Origin: Helicobacter pylori
GTDB lineage: Bacteria; Campylobacterota; Campylobacteria; Campylobacterales; Helicobacteraceae
DNA: 64,000 bases
NCBI RefSeq assembly: GCF_016748675.1
Contig: NZ_CP051534.1
Location: 124,001 to 188,000 of the forward strand
Reading direction: 5' to 3'
Part shown: piece after piece, positions 1 to 8,730 of the stretch
Layout of the letters: every line of letters starts with the position of its first letter
Position numbering within the stretch: position 1 is the stretch's first letter
Position numbers and translations under genes: made by a program
Notes under the pieces: generated by a model
Database searches by the model: none
Told to the model about the DNA's origin: nothing
Seen by the model: the letters and a program-made list of their open reading frames with translations, nothing else

Positions 1-1
1 G

Positions 2-2119
2 CATGTTAGGGATTTATCCAAATTCGCTTTAGGCATTAAGATTGATGAAACAGGCTTTACCCCTAATTATGTCGTGGATAAAGACCATAAAGAGCTTGTC
101 AAACAGATCATAGAGCTTTCTAAAAAGGCATCTACCACCTACATCGCTACCGATGAAGACCGAGAAGGGGAAGCGATAGGCTATCATGTGGCATGCTTGA
201 TTGGGGGGAAATTGGAGAGCTATCCTAGGATTGTTTTTCATGAGATCACGCAAAATGCGATTTTAAACGCTCTAAAAACCCCACGAAAAATTGACATGTC
301 TAAGGTCAATGCCCAACAAGCCAGACGCTTTTTAGATCGAATCGTGGGTTTTAAGCTCAGCTCGTTGATTTCATCAAAAATCACTAAAGGTTTGAGCGCT
401 GGGCGGGTGCAGAGTGCGGCTTTAAAGCTTGTGATTGATAAAGAAAGGGAAATCAAAGCCTTTAAGCCTCTAACCTACTTCACGCTAGACGCTTACTTTG
501 AGTCGCATTTAGAAGCGCAACTCATCAGCTATAAGGGCAACAAACTCAAAGCCCAAGAGTTGATTGATGAAAAAAAAGCCCATGAGATTAAAAGCGAATT
601 GGAAAAAGAAAGCTATATTATTTCTAGCATTATTAAAAAGTCCAAAAAATCCCCCACACCGCCCCCCTTCATGACTTCCACTTTACAGCAAAGCGCTTCC
701 AGTCTTTTAGGCTTTTCGCCCACAAAAACCATGAGTATCGCTCAAAAGTTATATGAAGGCGTAGCCACCCCGCAAGGCGTTATGGGGGTGATCACTTACA
801 TGAGGACTGATAGCTTGAATATCGCTAAAGAGGCTTTAGAAGAAGCGAGGAATAAGATTTTAAAAGATTATGGCAAAGACTACTTACCCCCTAAAGCCAA
901 AGTCTATTCCAGCAAGAATAAAAACGCCCAAGAAGCCCATGAAGCGATCAGGCCCACTTCTATTATTTTAGAGCCACACGCTTTAAAAGACTACCTTAAG
1001 CCTGAAGAATTAAAGCTCTATACTTTAATTTACAAACGCTTTTTAGCTTCTCAGATGCAAGACGCTCTTTTTGAAAGCCAAAGCGTGGTTGTGGCTTGCG
1101 AAAAAGGCGAGTTTAAAGCGAGTGGCAGAAAACTCCTTTTTGATGGCTATTATAAAATTTTAGGCAATGACGATAAGGACAAATTGCTCCCCAATTTGAA
1201 AGAAAATGACCCCATTAAATTAGAAAAATTAGAGAGCAACGCTCATGTTACAGAGCCTCCAGCGCGCTATTCAGAAGCGAGCTTGATTAAAGTTTTAGAA
1301 AGTTTAGGCATAGGCAGGCCCAGCACCTACGCCCCAACGATTGCGCTTTTGCAAAATAGAGACTACATCAAGGTAGAAAAAAAGCAAATCAGTGCTTTAG
1401 AGAGCGCGTTTAAGGTGATAGAAATTTTAGAAAAGCATTTTGAAGAAATCGTGGATTCCAAATTCAGCGCTTCTTTAGAAGAGGAACTAGACAATATCGC
1501 TCAAAATAAAGCCGACTACCAGCAAGTCTTAAAGGACTTTTACTACCCCTTTATGGATAAAATTGAAGCCGGGAAAAAAAATATCATCTCTCAAAAAGTG
1601 CATGAAAAAACCGGCCAATCATGCCCTAAATGCGGGGGGGAATTAGTCAAAAAGAATAGCCGTTATGGGGAGTTTATCGCATGCAACAATTACCCTAAAT
1701 GCAAATATATCAAACAAACTGAAAACGCTAATAATGAAGCCACGCAAGAATTGTGCGAAAAATGCGGAGGGGAAATGGTGCAAAAATTCAGCAGAAACGG
1801 GGCGTTTTTGGCTTGCAACAACTACCCTGAATGCAAAAACACCAAATCGTTAAAAAACACCCCTAACGCCAAAGAAACAATAGAAGGCGTGAAATGCCCA
1901 GAATGCGGGGGGGATATTGCCTTAAAAAGGAGTAAGAAAGGCTCGTTTTATGGCTGCAACAATTACCCTAAATGCAATTTTTTATCCAACCATAAGCCCA
2001 TTAACAAGCGTTGCGAGAAATGCCATTATTTGATGAGTGAAAGAATCTATCGCAAAAAAAAGGCGCATGAATGCATCCAATGCAAAGAGCGCGTGTTTTT
2101 AGAGGAAAATAATGGCTAA
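2..2119 (+). CDS. topA: DNA topoisomerase I, 5' end cut by window
   Basis: Type IA topoisomerase that relaxes negatively supercoiled DNA. The frame is open from the window's first bases; 705 residues are visible and roughly 30 N-terminal residues are missing, judged from the usual H. pylori length. The Toprim acidic motif DEDREGE lies near 150-170. The catalytic tyrosine is in ITYMRTDS (codon 797-799). The C-terminus holds four Cys4 zinc-ribbon units between about 1620 and 2085; three share the CNNYP(K/E)C pattern and the last is divergent. The stop overlaps the next gene's ATG by 8 bases, so translation is probably coupled. Identification is secure. Confidence 0.97.
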   Translation, partial: HVRDLSKFALGIKIDETGFTPNYVVDKDHKELVKQIIELSKKASTTYIATDEDREGEAIGYHVACLIGGKLESYPRIVFHEITQNAILNALKTPRKIDMSKVNAQQARRFLDRIVGFKLSSLISSKITKGLSAGRVQSAALKLVIDKEREIKAFKPLTYFTLDAYFESHLEAQLISYKGNKLKAQELIDEKKAHEIKSELEKESYIISSIIKKSKKSPTPPPFMTSTLQQSASSLLGFSPTKTMSIAQKLYEGVATPQGVMGVITYMRTDSLNIAKEALEEARNKILKDYGKDYLPPKAKVYSSKNKNAQEAHEAIRPTSIILEPHALKDYLKPEELKLYTLIYKRFLASQMQDALFESQSVVVACEKGEFKASGRKLLFDGYYKILGNDDKDKLLPNLKENDPIKLEKLESNAHVTEPPARYSEASLIKVLESLGIGRPSTYAPTIALLQNRDYIKVEKKQISALESAFKVIEILEKHFEEIVDSKFSASLEEELDNIAQNKADYQQVLKDFYYPFMDKIEAGKKNIISQKVHEKTGQSCPKCGGELVKKNSRYGEFIACNNYPKCKYIKQTENANNEATQELCEKCGGEMVQKFSRNGAFLACNNYPECKNTKSLKNTPNAKETIEGVKCPECGGDIALKRSKKGSFYGCNNYPKCNFLSNHKPINKRCEKCHYLMSERIYRKKKAHECIQCKERVFLEENNG

Positions 2120-3038
2120 AGAAAATCCGCCTGTCGTTTTTGGGCCTGTTTTATCCAGGCGTTTTGGGAAGTCTTTGGGCGTGGATTTATCGCCCTCTAA
2201 AAAACAATGCAATTACAATTGCATTTATTGCGAGTTGGGTAAAGCCAAGCCCATTGAGTACATGGGAGAAGTGATCAAAGTGGAAACCTTGATTAACGCC
2301 ATTCAAAACGCCTTAAACAACCTCACCACCCCCATTGATGTTTTAACCATTACCGCTAATGGCGAACCCACGCTATACCCTCATTTATTAGAGCTTATCC
2401 AAAGCATCAAGCCTTTTTTAAAGGGCGTTAAAACTTTGATTTTAAGCAACGGCTCACTCTTTTATGAGCCAAAAGTCCAGCAAGCCTTAAAGGAATTTGA
2501 CATCGTTAAATTTTCTTTAGACGCTATTGATTTGAAAGCCTTTGAAAGAGTGGATAAGCCCTATTCTAAAGACATTAACAAGATTTTAGAGGGGATTTTG
2601 AGCTTTTCTCAAATTTATCAAGGGCAACTGGTGGCTGAAGTGCTGTTGATTAAGGGCGTGAATGATAGCGCGAACAACTTAAAACGCATCGCTGCATTTT
2701 TAAAACAAATCAATATAGCCAGAGTGGATTTAAGCACCATAGACAGGCCCTCAAGCTTTAAAGCCCCAAAATTGAGCGAAGACGAATTATTAAAATGCTC
2801 TTTATTTTTTGAAGGGCTTTGCGTGAGTTTGCCTAAACGATCCATTGCTCAAGCCAAAAAATTGATTTCTTGCGGTATAGACGAATTGCTCGCTTTAATT
2901 TCCAGGCGCCCTTTAAGCGCAGAAGAAGCCCCCCTAATACTAGATTCTAACGCTTTTAAGCATTTAGAAACCTTATTAAACCATAAGCAAATTACGATTA
3001 AAAAAGTCGGCTCTTTAGAGTTTTATTGCGCGTTTTAA
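2112..3038 (+). CDS. Radical SAM Fe-S protein (COG0731-like)
   Basis: 308-residue radical SAM enzyme. The cluster-binding motif C-x3-C-x2-C is visible as CNYNCIYC at residues 33-40, which should bind the [4Fe-4S] cluster that cleaves S-adenosylmethionine. A glycine-rich TANGEPTLYP segment follows, as in the wyosine-base-like branch (COG0731). The substrate is not known to me. The ATG overlaps the topA stop, so the two form an operon. It corresponds to the gene that follows topA in other H. pylori genomes (HP0117 position). The N-terminal GPVLSRRFGKSLGVD segment is typical of this branch. Confidence 0.88.
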   Translation: MAKENPPVVFGPVLSRRFGKSLGVDLSPSKKQCNYNCIYCELGKAKPIEYMGEVIKVETLINAIQNALNNLTTPIDVLTITANGEPTLYPHLLELIQSIKPFLKGVKTLILSNGSLFYEPKVQQALKEFDIVKFSLDAIDLKAFERVDKPYSKDINKILEGILSFSQIYQGQLVAEVLLIKGVNDSANNLKRIAAFLKQINIARVDLSTIDRPSSFKAPKLSEDELLKCSLFFEGLCVSLPKRSIAQAKKLISCGIDELLALISRRPLSAEEAPLILDSNAFKHLETLLNHKQITIKKVGSLEFYCAF

Positions 3039-3163
3039 TCTTCATTTGTAACCTGTAGTTTTACCTTATTTTAGGGATAGCTTAAGCTTTTAAATAAGGA
3101 TCTCTTTTATTGTCAAATAACGCCACAACACCATAAAAAATGATCTCAAAAGCCGACAGATAA

Positions 3164-3184
3164 TTAAAAACTTAATGTTTTTAA
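3164..3184. terminator. AT-rich hairpin between convergent genes
   Basis: A perfect 8-bp inverted repeat (TTAAAAAC / GTTTTTAA, loop TTAAT) sits between the radical SAM gene and the leftward coiled-coil gene. Being symmetrical it could end transcripts from both sides, but there are no GC pairs beyond one and no long T run, so this is tentative. Confidence 0.4.
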
Positions 3185-3187
3185 CCG

Positions 3188-3673
3188 CTACATCCTTTTA
3201 CTATAACCATAACCCGCTTTTTCTACTTTTTTCTCGGTATTAGCAGTTGCTTCTATTTCTTTACTAACATCAGCAAATATTTTTTGAACGAGCAAAAGGC
3301 TCTGAGAGGTTGAAAGGTGGGCTTGTGGGTCTGGTTTTAAATTTCTCATTTCAAGCATTTTAGCTTGAGCTTTAGAGCGTATTTTTAGATTTTCTTTTTG
3401 CCATTCTTCTGTAGCGTTAAAATCTCTAGGGTCTAGTTCTAAATAAGCGATAGAACTTGGTTTATAAAAATCCACTTGTTTAGCGATAGCTTTTTGTGAA
3501 TAGGGCAGAGATTCCAGCTCTTTTTGCAAATAAGCTATAAGCTCTTGCGCTTTTGATCCTCTTTGAGAGCGAGGTTGTTTAGAGTTTGGGAGGTGTTTTG
3601 GCTGGATAGGGGTTTGATTGGTTTTTGTGGGTTTAGGGGTTTTGCATTCAGCTTCTACTTCTATAGCAATACC
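3188..3673 (-). repeat. Long direct repeat, copy 1 (3' half of coiled-coil gene)
   Basis: About 485 bp repeated at 4606-5091 with only about two differences seen by eye (3261 region A/G and 3657 region C/T). It covers the shared C-terminal coding half and stop codon. The offset between copies is 1418 bases. Confidence 0.9.
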
Positions 3674-4327
3674 ACCCTTAATTCCTAATTTTTTAATAAA
3701 GAATTGATTATGTTTTTCTTGGCAATTTTGTTCTGCGTATTTAATGAAATCTTTCTGTTCTTTAACCAAATCTTTCTGTTCTTTAACCAAATCTTTCTGT
3801 TCTTTAACCAAATCTTTCTGTTCTTTAACCAAATCTTTCTGTTCTTTAACCAAATCTTTCTGTTCTTTAACCAAATCTTTCTGTTCTTTAACCAAATCTT
3901 TCTGTTCTTTAACCAAATCTTTTTGCGTATTGTTTGTCTTTTGTTGTTCTTGTTCCAACTCTATCCCACTCTTGTTTGCTCTATCCCTAGCATTTTCAGC
4001 TTCCTTTTGAGTTTCAGCCACTTCTTTTTTGGATTGGTCATCAGCAAAACACACATTCATAAGCATGGCTGTTATCGTTGTTACACCTATTGCTGAATTA
4101 AACCATGAGTTAGGATGCGTTTTTAAATAATCATCCGCAGTCTTAACATTCCCACATATCCAATCGCTTTTTTTAATTTGTTTTTTTATTGAGTCTTTTA
4201 TCGCTTCCCAAAAAGCAATCCCCATTATAGACATTCCCACATTCTTAAAAACTTTCTTTTCTTTTGCCGTTTTTCCTAACTTCATCATCATTGTTGCAAG
4301 CATTACTAAAACCCTTATAATAGGCAT
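3188..4327 (-). CDS. Coiled-coil membrane-associated protein, HP0118-type, paralog 1
   Basis: 379 residues, function unknown. The ATG is preceded by AAAGGA at good spacing. The N-terminal 80 residues are basic. A hydrophobic stretch ends in MLMNVC just before a long charged coiled coil, which contains eight exact KDLVKEQ heptads (3751-3918). The C-terminal 160 residues (from about AECKTPKP) are almost identical in protein and DNA to the next gene downstream (4606-5835). The coiled coil suggests oligomerisation, and the hydrophobic segment suggests membrane anchoring. No enzymatic motif is seen. Confidence 0.8.
   Translation of the reverse strand: MPIIRVLVMLATMMMKLGKTAKEKKVFKNVGMSIMGIAFWEAIKDSIKKQIKKSDWICGNVKTADDYLKTHPNSWFNSAIGVTTITAMLMNVCFADDQSKKEVAETQKEAENARDRANKSGIELEQEQQKTNNTQKDLVKEQKDLVKEQKDLVKEQKDLVKEQKDLVKEQKDLVKEQKDLVKEQKDLVKEQKDFIKYAEQNCQEKHNQFFIKKLGIKGGIAIEVEAECKTPKPTKTNQTPIQPKHLPNSKQPRSQRGSKAQELIAYLQKELESLPYSQKAIAKQVDFYKPSSIAYLELDPRDFNATEEWQKENLKIRSKAQAKMLEMRNLKPDPQAHLSTSQSLLLVQKIFADVSKEIEATANTEKKVEKAGYGYSKRM
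3751..3918 (-). repeat. Eight tandem 21-bp repeats
   Basis: Eight identical consecutive 21-base units encode the heptad KDLVKEQ on the minus strand. The unit is a multiple of three, so copy-number slippage changes coiled-coil length without a frameshift. Confidence 0.95.
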
Positions 4328-4370
4328 TTAAATCCTTTCAAAAAACAATCTCACCTTTCAAAATCTTATT

Positions 4371-4376
4371 ATTGTA
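4371..4376 (-). promoter_or_regulatory. Candidate -10 box for 3188-4327
   Basis: TACAAT on the minus strand, about 45 bases before the ATG at 4327. The transcribed leader resembles that of the paralog at 5835 (both contain a TTTTGAAA..GATTG..TTTTTTGAAA pattern). No -35 consensus is seen, as is usual in H. pylori. Confidence 0.45.
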
Positions 4377-4605
4377 GTGTATATAGCCATATTTAATCGC
4401 TATTAAACAATTGGTTTGAAAAATTGTAAGGGTCAATCCAATCAGATTTTTCTAATCCATTCCAACAAAACTTGATACAAGTTTTCCTTATACCTTAAAC
4501 TCACACCCTTTTAAATGGAGCAAGCTAATAAGCGATTTTTCTATGGCAAGAAACTGACTGATGTTTCCTAGAATATAAAAACGATTTTATGGTGTTTTCT
4601 TGTGC

Positions 4606-5091
4606 CTACATCCTTTTACTATAACCATAACCCGCTTTTTCTACTTTTTTCTCGGTATTAGCAGTTGCTTCTATTTCTTTACTGACATCAGCAAATATTT
4701 TTTGAACGAGCAAAAGGCTCTGAGAGGTTGAAAGGTGGGCTTGTGGGTCTGGTTTTAAATTTCTCATTTCAAGCATTTTAGCTTGAGCTTTAGAGCGTAT
4801 TTTTAGATTTTCTTTTTGCCATTCTTCTGTAGCGTTAAAATCTCTAGGGTCTAGTTCTAAATAAGCGATAGAACTTGGTTTATAAAAATCCACTTGTTTA
4901 GCGATAGCTTTTTGTGAATAGGGCAGAGATTCCAGCTCTTTTTGCAAATAAGCTATAAGCTCTTGCGCTTTTGATCCTCTTTGAGAGCGAGGTTGTTTAG
5001 AGTTTGGGAGGTGTTTTGGCTGGATAGGGGTTTGATTGGTTTTTGTGGGTTTAGGGGTTTTGCATTCAGCTTCTATTTCTATAGCAATACC
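4606..5091 (-). repeat. Long direct repeat, copy 2
   Basis: Second copy of the ~485-bp near-identical block at 3188-3673. Similarity continues more weakly into the coiled-coil region. Confidence 0.9.
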
Positions 5092-5835
5092 AGTAGTAAT
5101 ACCGGTCTTAATTCTTGTTTTTTTAATAAATAATTGACCATGTTTTTCTTGGCAATTTTGCTCTGTTTCTTTAATAAAATCTTTCTGTTCTTTAATTAAA
5201 TCTCTTTGTGTATTAATTGTCTTTTGTTTTTGCTGTTCTAACTCTATTTCACTCTTATTTGCTTTTTGTTTTTCTTGTTCTGTCTTTTGTCTTTCTTGTT
5301 CTGCTTTTATTTGACTATTAGCGAGTTCTATCCCACTCTTGTTTGTTTTCTGTCTTTCTTGTTCTAACTCTATCCCACTCTTATTTGCTTTTTGTCTTTC
5401 TTGTTCTGTTTTCTGTTGTTCTTGTTCTGTCTTCTGTTTTTCTTGTTCTAACTCTATCTGTTTATCAGTATCACCAGCGCTACAAGCGGCTAATAATAAA
5501 CTTGCCGCTATTGTTAATCCTGAATATTTCCACCAATTGATTTGATTTTCTTTTTCAGCTTGTTTGGATTTATCCTGGACTTTATCGTCTAATTCTTTTG
5601 CCCTCTTGCATGCAACATGGGTCAATACTACTAATGCCGCATTGCTTTTCTTGGGGTGTTTTTTTACAAATTCTCTAACTTTCTTTGCAATTTTTGTAAA
5701 AAACCCACCAATTGATCTGATCGTATTTGTAATGGTGCTCGCTTGTTTAAAATGAGTCTCTTTATTTGCCTTTGTGTTAGCTGTCTCTGCGTTTTTGCCA
5801 ACTTTATTTGTTTTTCCTGTTTTTACTGATTCCAT
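4606..5835 (-). CDS. Coiled-coil membrane-associated protein, HP0119/0120-type, paralog 2
   Basis: 409 residues from the ATG at 5835, which has AAAAAGG six bases upstream. A GTG at 5865 is in frame, but it lies at the predicted transcript start, so it is rejected. The N-terminus is Lys-rich for about 90 residues. A hydrophobic segment then ends in LLLAAC, a lipobox-like string at an unusual internal position, before the charged coiled coil (repeats of KTEQE, KANKS and SGIELEQ). The last 160 residues copy paralog 1. Function unknown. The pair probably arose by duplication with later gene conversion. Confidence 0.8.
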   Translation of the reverse strand: MESVKTGKTNKVGKNAETANTKANKETHFKQASTITNTIRSIGGFFTKIAKKVREFVKKHPKKSNAALVVLTHVACKRAKELDDKVQDKSKQAEKENQINWWKYSGLTIAASLLLAACSAGDTDKQIELEQEKQKTEQEQQKTEQERQKANKSGIELEQERQKTNKSGIELANSQIKAEQERQKTEQEKQKANKSEIELEQQKQKTINTQRDLIKEQKDFIKETEQNCQEKHGQLFIKKTRIKTGITTGIAIEIEAECKTPKPTKTNQTPIQPKHLPNSKQPRSQRGSKAQELIAYLQKELESLPYSQKAIAKQVDFYKPSSIAYLELDPRDFNATEEWQKENLKIRSKAQAKMLEMRNLKPDPQAHLSTSQSLLLVQKIFADVSKEIEATANTEKKVEKAGYGYSKRM

Positions 5836-5873
5836 TACCAACCTTTTTTCAAAAAACAATCCCACTTTTCAAA

Positions 5874-5879
5874 ATTATA
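5874..5879 (-). promoter_or_regulatory. Extended -10 promoter for paralog 2
   Basis: Minus-strand TATAAT preceded by TG-A, an exact extended -10. Transcription would begin near 5867, giving a ~32-base leader to the ATG at 5835. Confidence 0.65.
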
Positions 5880-5931
5880 TCATGGAAACTAATACGAAAA
5901 ATCCACTCAAGTTAGATCAACCCATTTATTA

Positions 5932-8370
5932 TCAACGCGCAGTTAAGCCATGGTCTTTCAACTCTTTTTCTAACTTGGCTACGGCGTTCCAAGTGGGGAT
6001 TACGCTATCAGGGTTTAAAGAAATGGAAGTGATGCCCTCTTTGACTAAAAACTCTGTCACTTCAGGGTAATCGCTTGGGGCTTGCCCGCAAATCCCGCAA
6101 TATTTGTTGTGCCTTTTACAAGCTTCAATCGCTTTTTTAAACATTTTTAGCATCGCTTCATTCCTTTCATCAAAGACATGGCTAACTAACTCGCTGTCTC
6201 TATCCACGCCTAAAGTGAGCTGGGTTAAATCGTTTGATCCAATAGAAAAGCCATCAAACAAGCTTAAGAAATCATCAGCCAAAATGACATTCACCGGCAA
6301 TTCACACATGATATAAATTTCAAGCCCGTTTTTACCGGATTCTAAATTGTTTTTCCTTAAGATTTCTAGGACTTTTTTACTCTCTTCAATGGTTCGCAAA
6401 AAAGGGATCATCACTTTCATGTTGGTTAAGCCCATTTCTTCTCTCACTAACGCTAAAGCTTCACACTCCCACGAAAACGCTTCATTATAGCTCTCTGAAT
6501 AATACCGACTAGCCCCCCTATAGCCAAGCATGGGGTTTTCTTCATTGGGCTCATAGCTAGAGCCGCCAAGCATGCGCATGTATTCATTGGATTTGAAATC
6601 GCTCGTTCTTACAATCACAGGTTTAGGGTAAAACGCTGCACTGATCATGCCAATGCCTTCAGCGATTTTTTTCACAAAAAAATCTTTAGGGTTAGCATAG
6701 CCTGCCATAAGGTTTTCAATTTCATTTTTTTCTTTCACGCTTTTTTTATGGTGCAAATCCACTAAGGCTAAGGGGTGGGCTTTGATTTGATTTAAAATAA
6801 TCATTTCCATTCTGGCCAGCCCTACGCCGTGATTAGGGAGCTGAGAAAAGCCAAAGGCTTTTTCAGGGTTTCCAATATTGATGTAAATTTTTGTTTGAGT
6901 TTCTTGCATGTTAGAAAGCTCCACCCTTTCAATTTCATGCTCATAAATGCCCGCATACACATAGCCCTCTTCACCCTCAGCACAAGAAACCGTGATTTCC
7001 ATGCCGGTATAAAGGCTATCAGTCGCCCCGCTCACCCCAACAATAGCTGGCACGCCAATTTCTCTCGCCACAATAGCGGCATGGCAAGTGCGCCCTCCAC
7101 GATTAGTGATAACCGCGCTCGCTTTTTTCATGCAAGGTTCCCAATCTGGGTCGGTGTTATCCGTAACTAAAATTTCGCCCTCCTTAAAAGAATTCATGTG
7201 CTCCAAATCATTGATGATGCGCACTTTCCCTGAGCCAATTTTACTCCCAATCGCTCTGCCTTGTAAGATAATCTCTTTCTTTTCGTTAGGGTTTTTGAAT
7301 TTGAATTTTTCAAAGACTTGACTTTCTTCTTTGGTTTTTTGGCTTTGAACGGTTTCTGGGCGCGCTTGAACGATAAAGATTTCCCCGCTATCGCCATCTT
7401 TAGCCCATTCTATATCCATAGGGCGGTATTGTTTGGCTTCTTTAGAGTAATGTTTTTCAATTTCAATGGCGTATTTGGCTAAAATCAACACATCTTCATC
7501 GCTCAATGAAAAGGACTGCCATTCTTTTTTGGTGGTTTTAATGTTTCTGGTGGGGTGTTCGCTACCTCTTGGGGCATAGACCATTTTTTGCGTTTTATTG
7601 CCGAGTTGGCGTTTGATAATGGGGCGTTTGTTTTGCTCTAAAGTGGGCTTAAACACATAAAATTCATCAGGGTTTATCGTGCCGCCCACCACATTTTCGC
7701 CTAACCCCCACGCTGAAGTGATAAACACCGCGTCTTTAAAACCGGTTTCGGTGTCAATAGAAAACATCACGCCCGCGCTGCCTTTATCCGCTCGCACCAT
7801 TTTTTGCACCCCCACGCTCAAGGCGACTTTTAAATGATCAAACCCACGACTCGCTCTATAGCTAATCGCTCTATCGGTAAAAAGCGACGCTAAACAGGAT
7901 TTGATATAGTGGATCAATTCTGTTTTACCCTTAATGTTTAAATAAGTGTCTTGTTGCCCAGCAAAAGAAGCGTCCGGCAAATCTTCTGCGGTAGCGGAGC
8001 TCCTTACGGCCACATCGGCTTCTTTCATGTGGTATTGCTGGCTTAAAATTTCATAAGCTTGAAAAATCTCATCTCTTAAATCGCTAGGAAAAGGCGTGCC
8101 AAAAATAAGCTCTCTGATTTGTTTGGAGCGGATTTTTAACACATCAATTTCCGTGGCATCAACATTTTCTAAAAGCTCTATGATTTTTTGTTTAGCTCCC
8201 CCTTGCTCTAAAAGATACCAATACGCTTCGCTTGTAATCGCAAAGCCATCAGGCACTTTAATGCCAATAGGCACTAATTCTTGAAACATTTCACCAATGC
8301 TAGCGTTCTTGCCCCCAACCAGATTCACATTCTTATTGTTCAACTCTTTGAAAAACTTGATATATCGCAC
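5932..8370 (-). CDS. ppsA: Phosphoenolpyruvate synthase
   Basis: 812 residues, full length for the family. Converts pyruvate + ATP to PEP + AMP + Pi, allowing gluconeogenesis from lactate, serine or alanine. The N-terminal ATP-grasp domain has the [12 protein letters not shown] opening. The phospho-acceptor histidine is residue 430 in [15 protein letters not shown], and the C-terminal PEP/pyruvate domain ends with the [10 protein letters not shown] catalytic cysteine. The ATG at 8370 has an AAGGGAG ribosome site (complement of 8374-8385). The supply of pyruvate fits with the sda and lut genes in this same window. Confidence 0.96.
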   Translation of the reverse strand: MRYIKFFKELNNKNVNLVGGKNASIGEMFQELVPIGIKVPDGFAITSEAYWYLLEQGGAKQKIIELLENVDATEIDVLKIRSKQIRELIFGTPFPSDLRDEIFQAYEILSQQYHMKEADVAVRSSATAEDLPDASFAGQQDTYLNIKGKTELIHYIKSCLASLFTDRAISYRASRGFDHLKVALSVGVQKMVRADKGSAGVMFSIDTETGFKDAVFITSAWGLGENVVGGTINPDEFYVFKPTLEQNKRPIIKRQLGNKTQKMVYAPRGSEHPTRNIKTTKKEWQSFSLSDEDVLILAKYAIEIEKHYSKEAKQYRPMDIEWAKDGDSGEIFIVQARPETVQSQKTKEESQVFEKFKFKNPNEKKEIILQGRAIGSKIGSGKVRIINDLEHMNSFKEGEILVTDNTDPDWEPCMKKASAVITNRGGRTCHAAIVAREIGVPAIVGVSGATDSLYTGMEITVSCAEGEEGYVYAGIYEHEIERVELSNMQETQTKIYINIGNPEKAFGFSQLPNHGVGLARMEMIILNQIKAHPLALVDLHHKKSVKEKNEIENLMAGYANPKDFFVKKIAEGIGMISAAFYPKPVIVRTSDFKSNEYMRMLGGSSYEPNEENPMLGYRGASRYYSESYNEAFSWECEALALVREEMGLTNMKVMIPFLRTIEESKKVLEILRKNNLESGKNGLEIYIMCELPVNVILADDFLSLFDGFSIGSNDLTQLTLGVDRDSELVSHVFDERNEAMLKMFKKAIEACKRHNKYCGICGQAPSDYPEVTEFLVKEGITSISLNPDSVIPTWNAVAKLEKELKDHGLTAR

Positions 8371-8513
8371 AAAACTCCCTTAAAATGATCATTAAGTTTC
8401 TTAAAACAAAAATATAATAATGATAGCATGATAGAGCTTTAGTTTTAGCTAGTTTGTATTACTAAAGCTTTTTGATAGGGGGTGTATTCTTTTTTTGGTT
8501 TATGATTTTATTG

Positions 8514-8519
8514 TATAAT
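8514..8519 (+). promoter_or_regulatory. -10 box for the lipoprotein-thrS operon
   Basis: TATAAT about 40 bases before the TTG at 8559, giving a start near 8526. A second TATAAT at 8413-8418 is possible but farther away. Confidence 0.55.
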
Positions 8520-8558
8520 GAGCGATTAGTTAGGTATTTTTGAATAGAAAGGGTGGTT

Positions 8559-8690
8559 TTGTATAGGCGGTTATTGTTGAATTTGTTTTGTATGGTGTTT
8601 TTACAAGCGTGTTTGAAGCCTATGAGCGACCCTAAAGCTGAGAAAGTGGATTCGCAAGTGCAATGTGGGTTTGGCTCAAAAGATTGCTAA
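8559..8690 (+). CDS. Small lipoprotein, 43 aa (HP0122 position)
   Basis: TTG start with AAAGGG five bases upstream; 43 residues to the TAA at 8688-8690. A short basic N-terminus (YRR), a hydrophobic core (LLLNLFCMVF) and the lipobox LQAC give a mature lipoprotein from Cys18 of only 26 residues, ending in CGFGSKDC with two more cysteines. Function unknown. It is followed 40 bases later by thrS and is probably co-transcribed with it. Confidence 0.7.
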   Translation: MYRRLLLNLFCMVFLQACLKPMSDPKAEKVDSQVQCGFGSKDC

Positions 8691-8730
8691 ATTTTAAGGT
8701 TTATAAGAAAGGAAACATAAGTTTTAAAGA

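Noticed and set aside
1633-1645. Phase-variable G tract in topA
   Set aside because: Only seven G within a Cys-Gly-Gly zinc motif; too short and functionally fixed.
3751-3918. CRISPR-like array
   Set aside because: The 21-bp units are contiguous with no spacers and lie in a coding frame.
3704-4096. Plus-strand frames with repeated FFNQIFL or KSFCSLT units
   Set aside because: They are the antisense reading of the 21-bp heptad repeats in the minus-strand coiled-coil gene; no ribosome site.
5836-5865. GTG start at 5865 for paralog 2
   Set aside because: It falls at the predicted transcription start and lacks a ribosome site; the ATG at 5835 has AAAAAGG.
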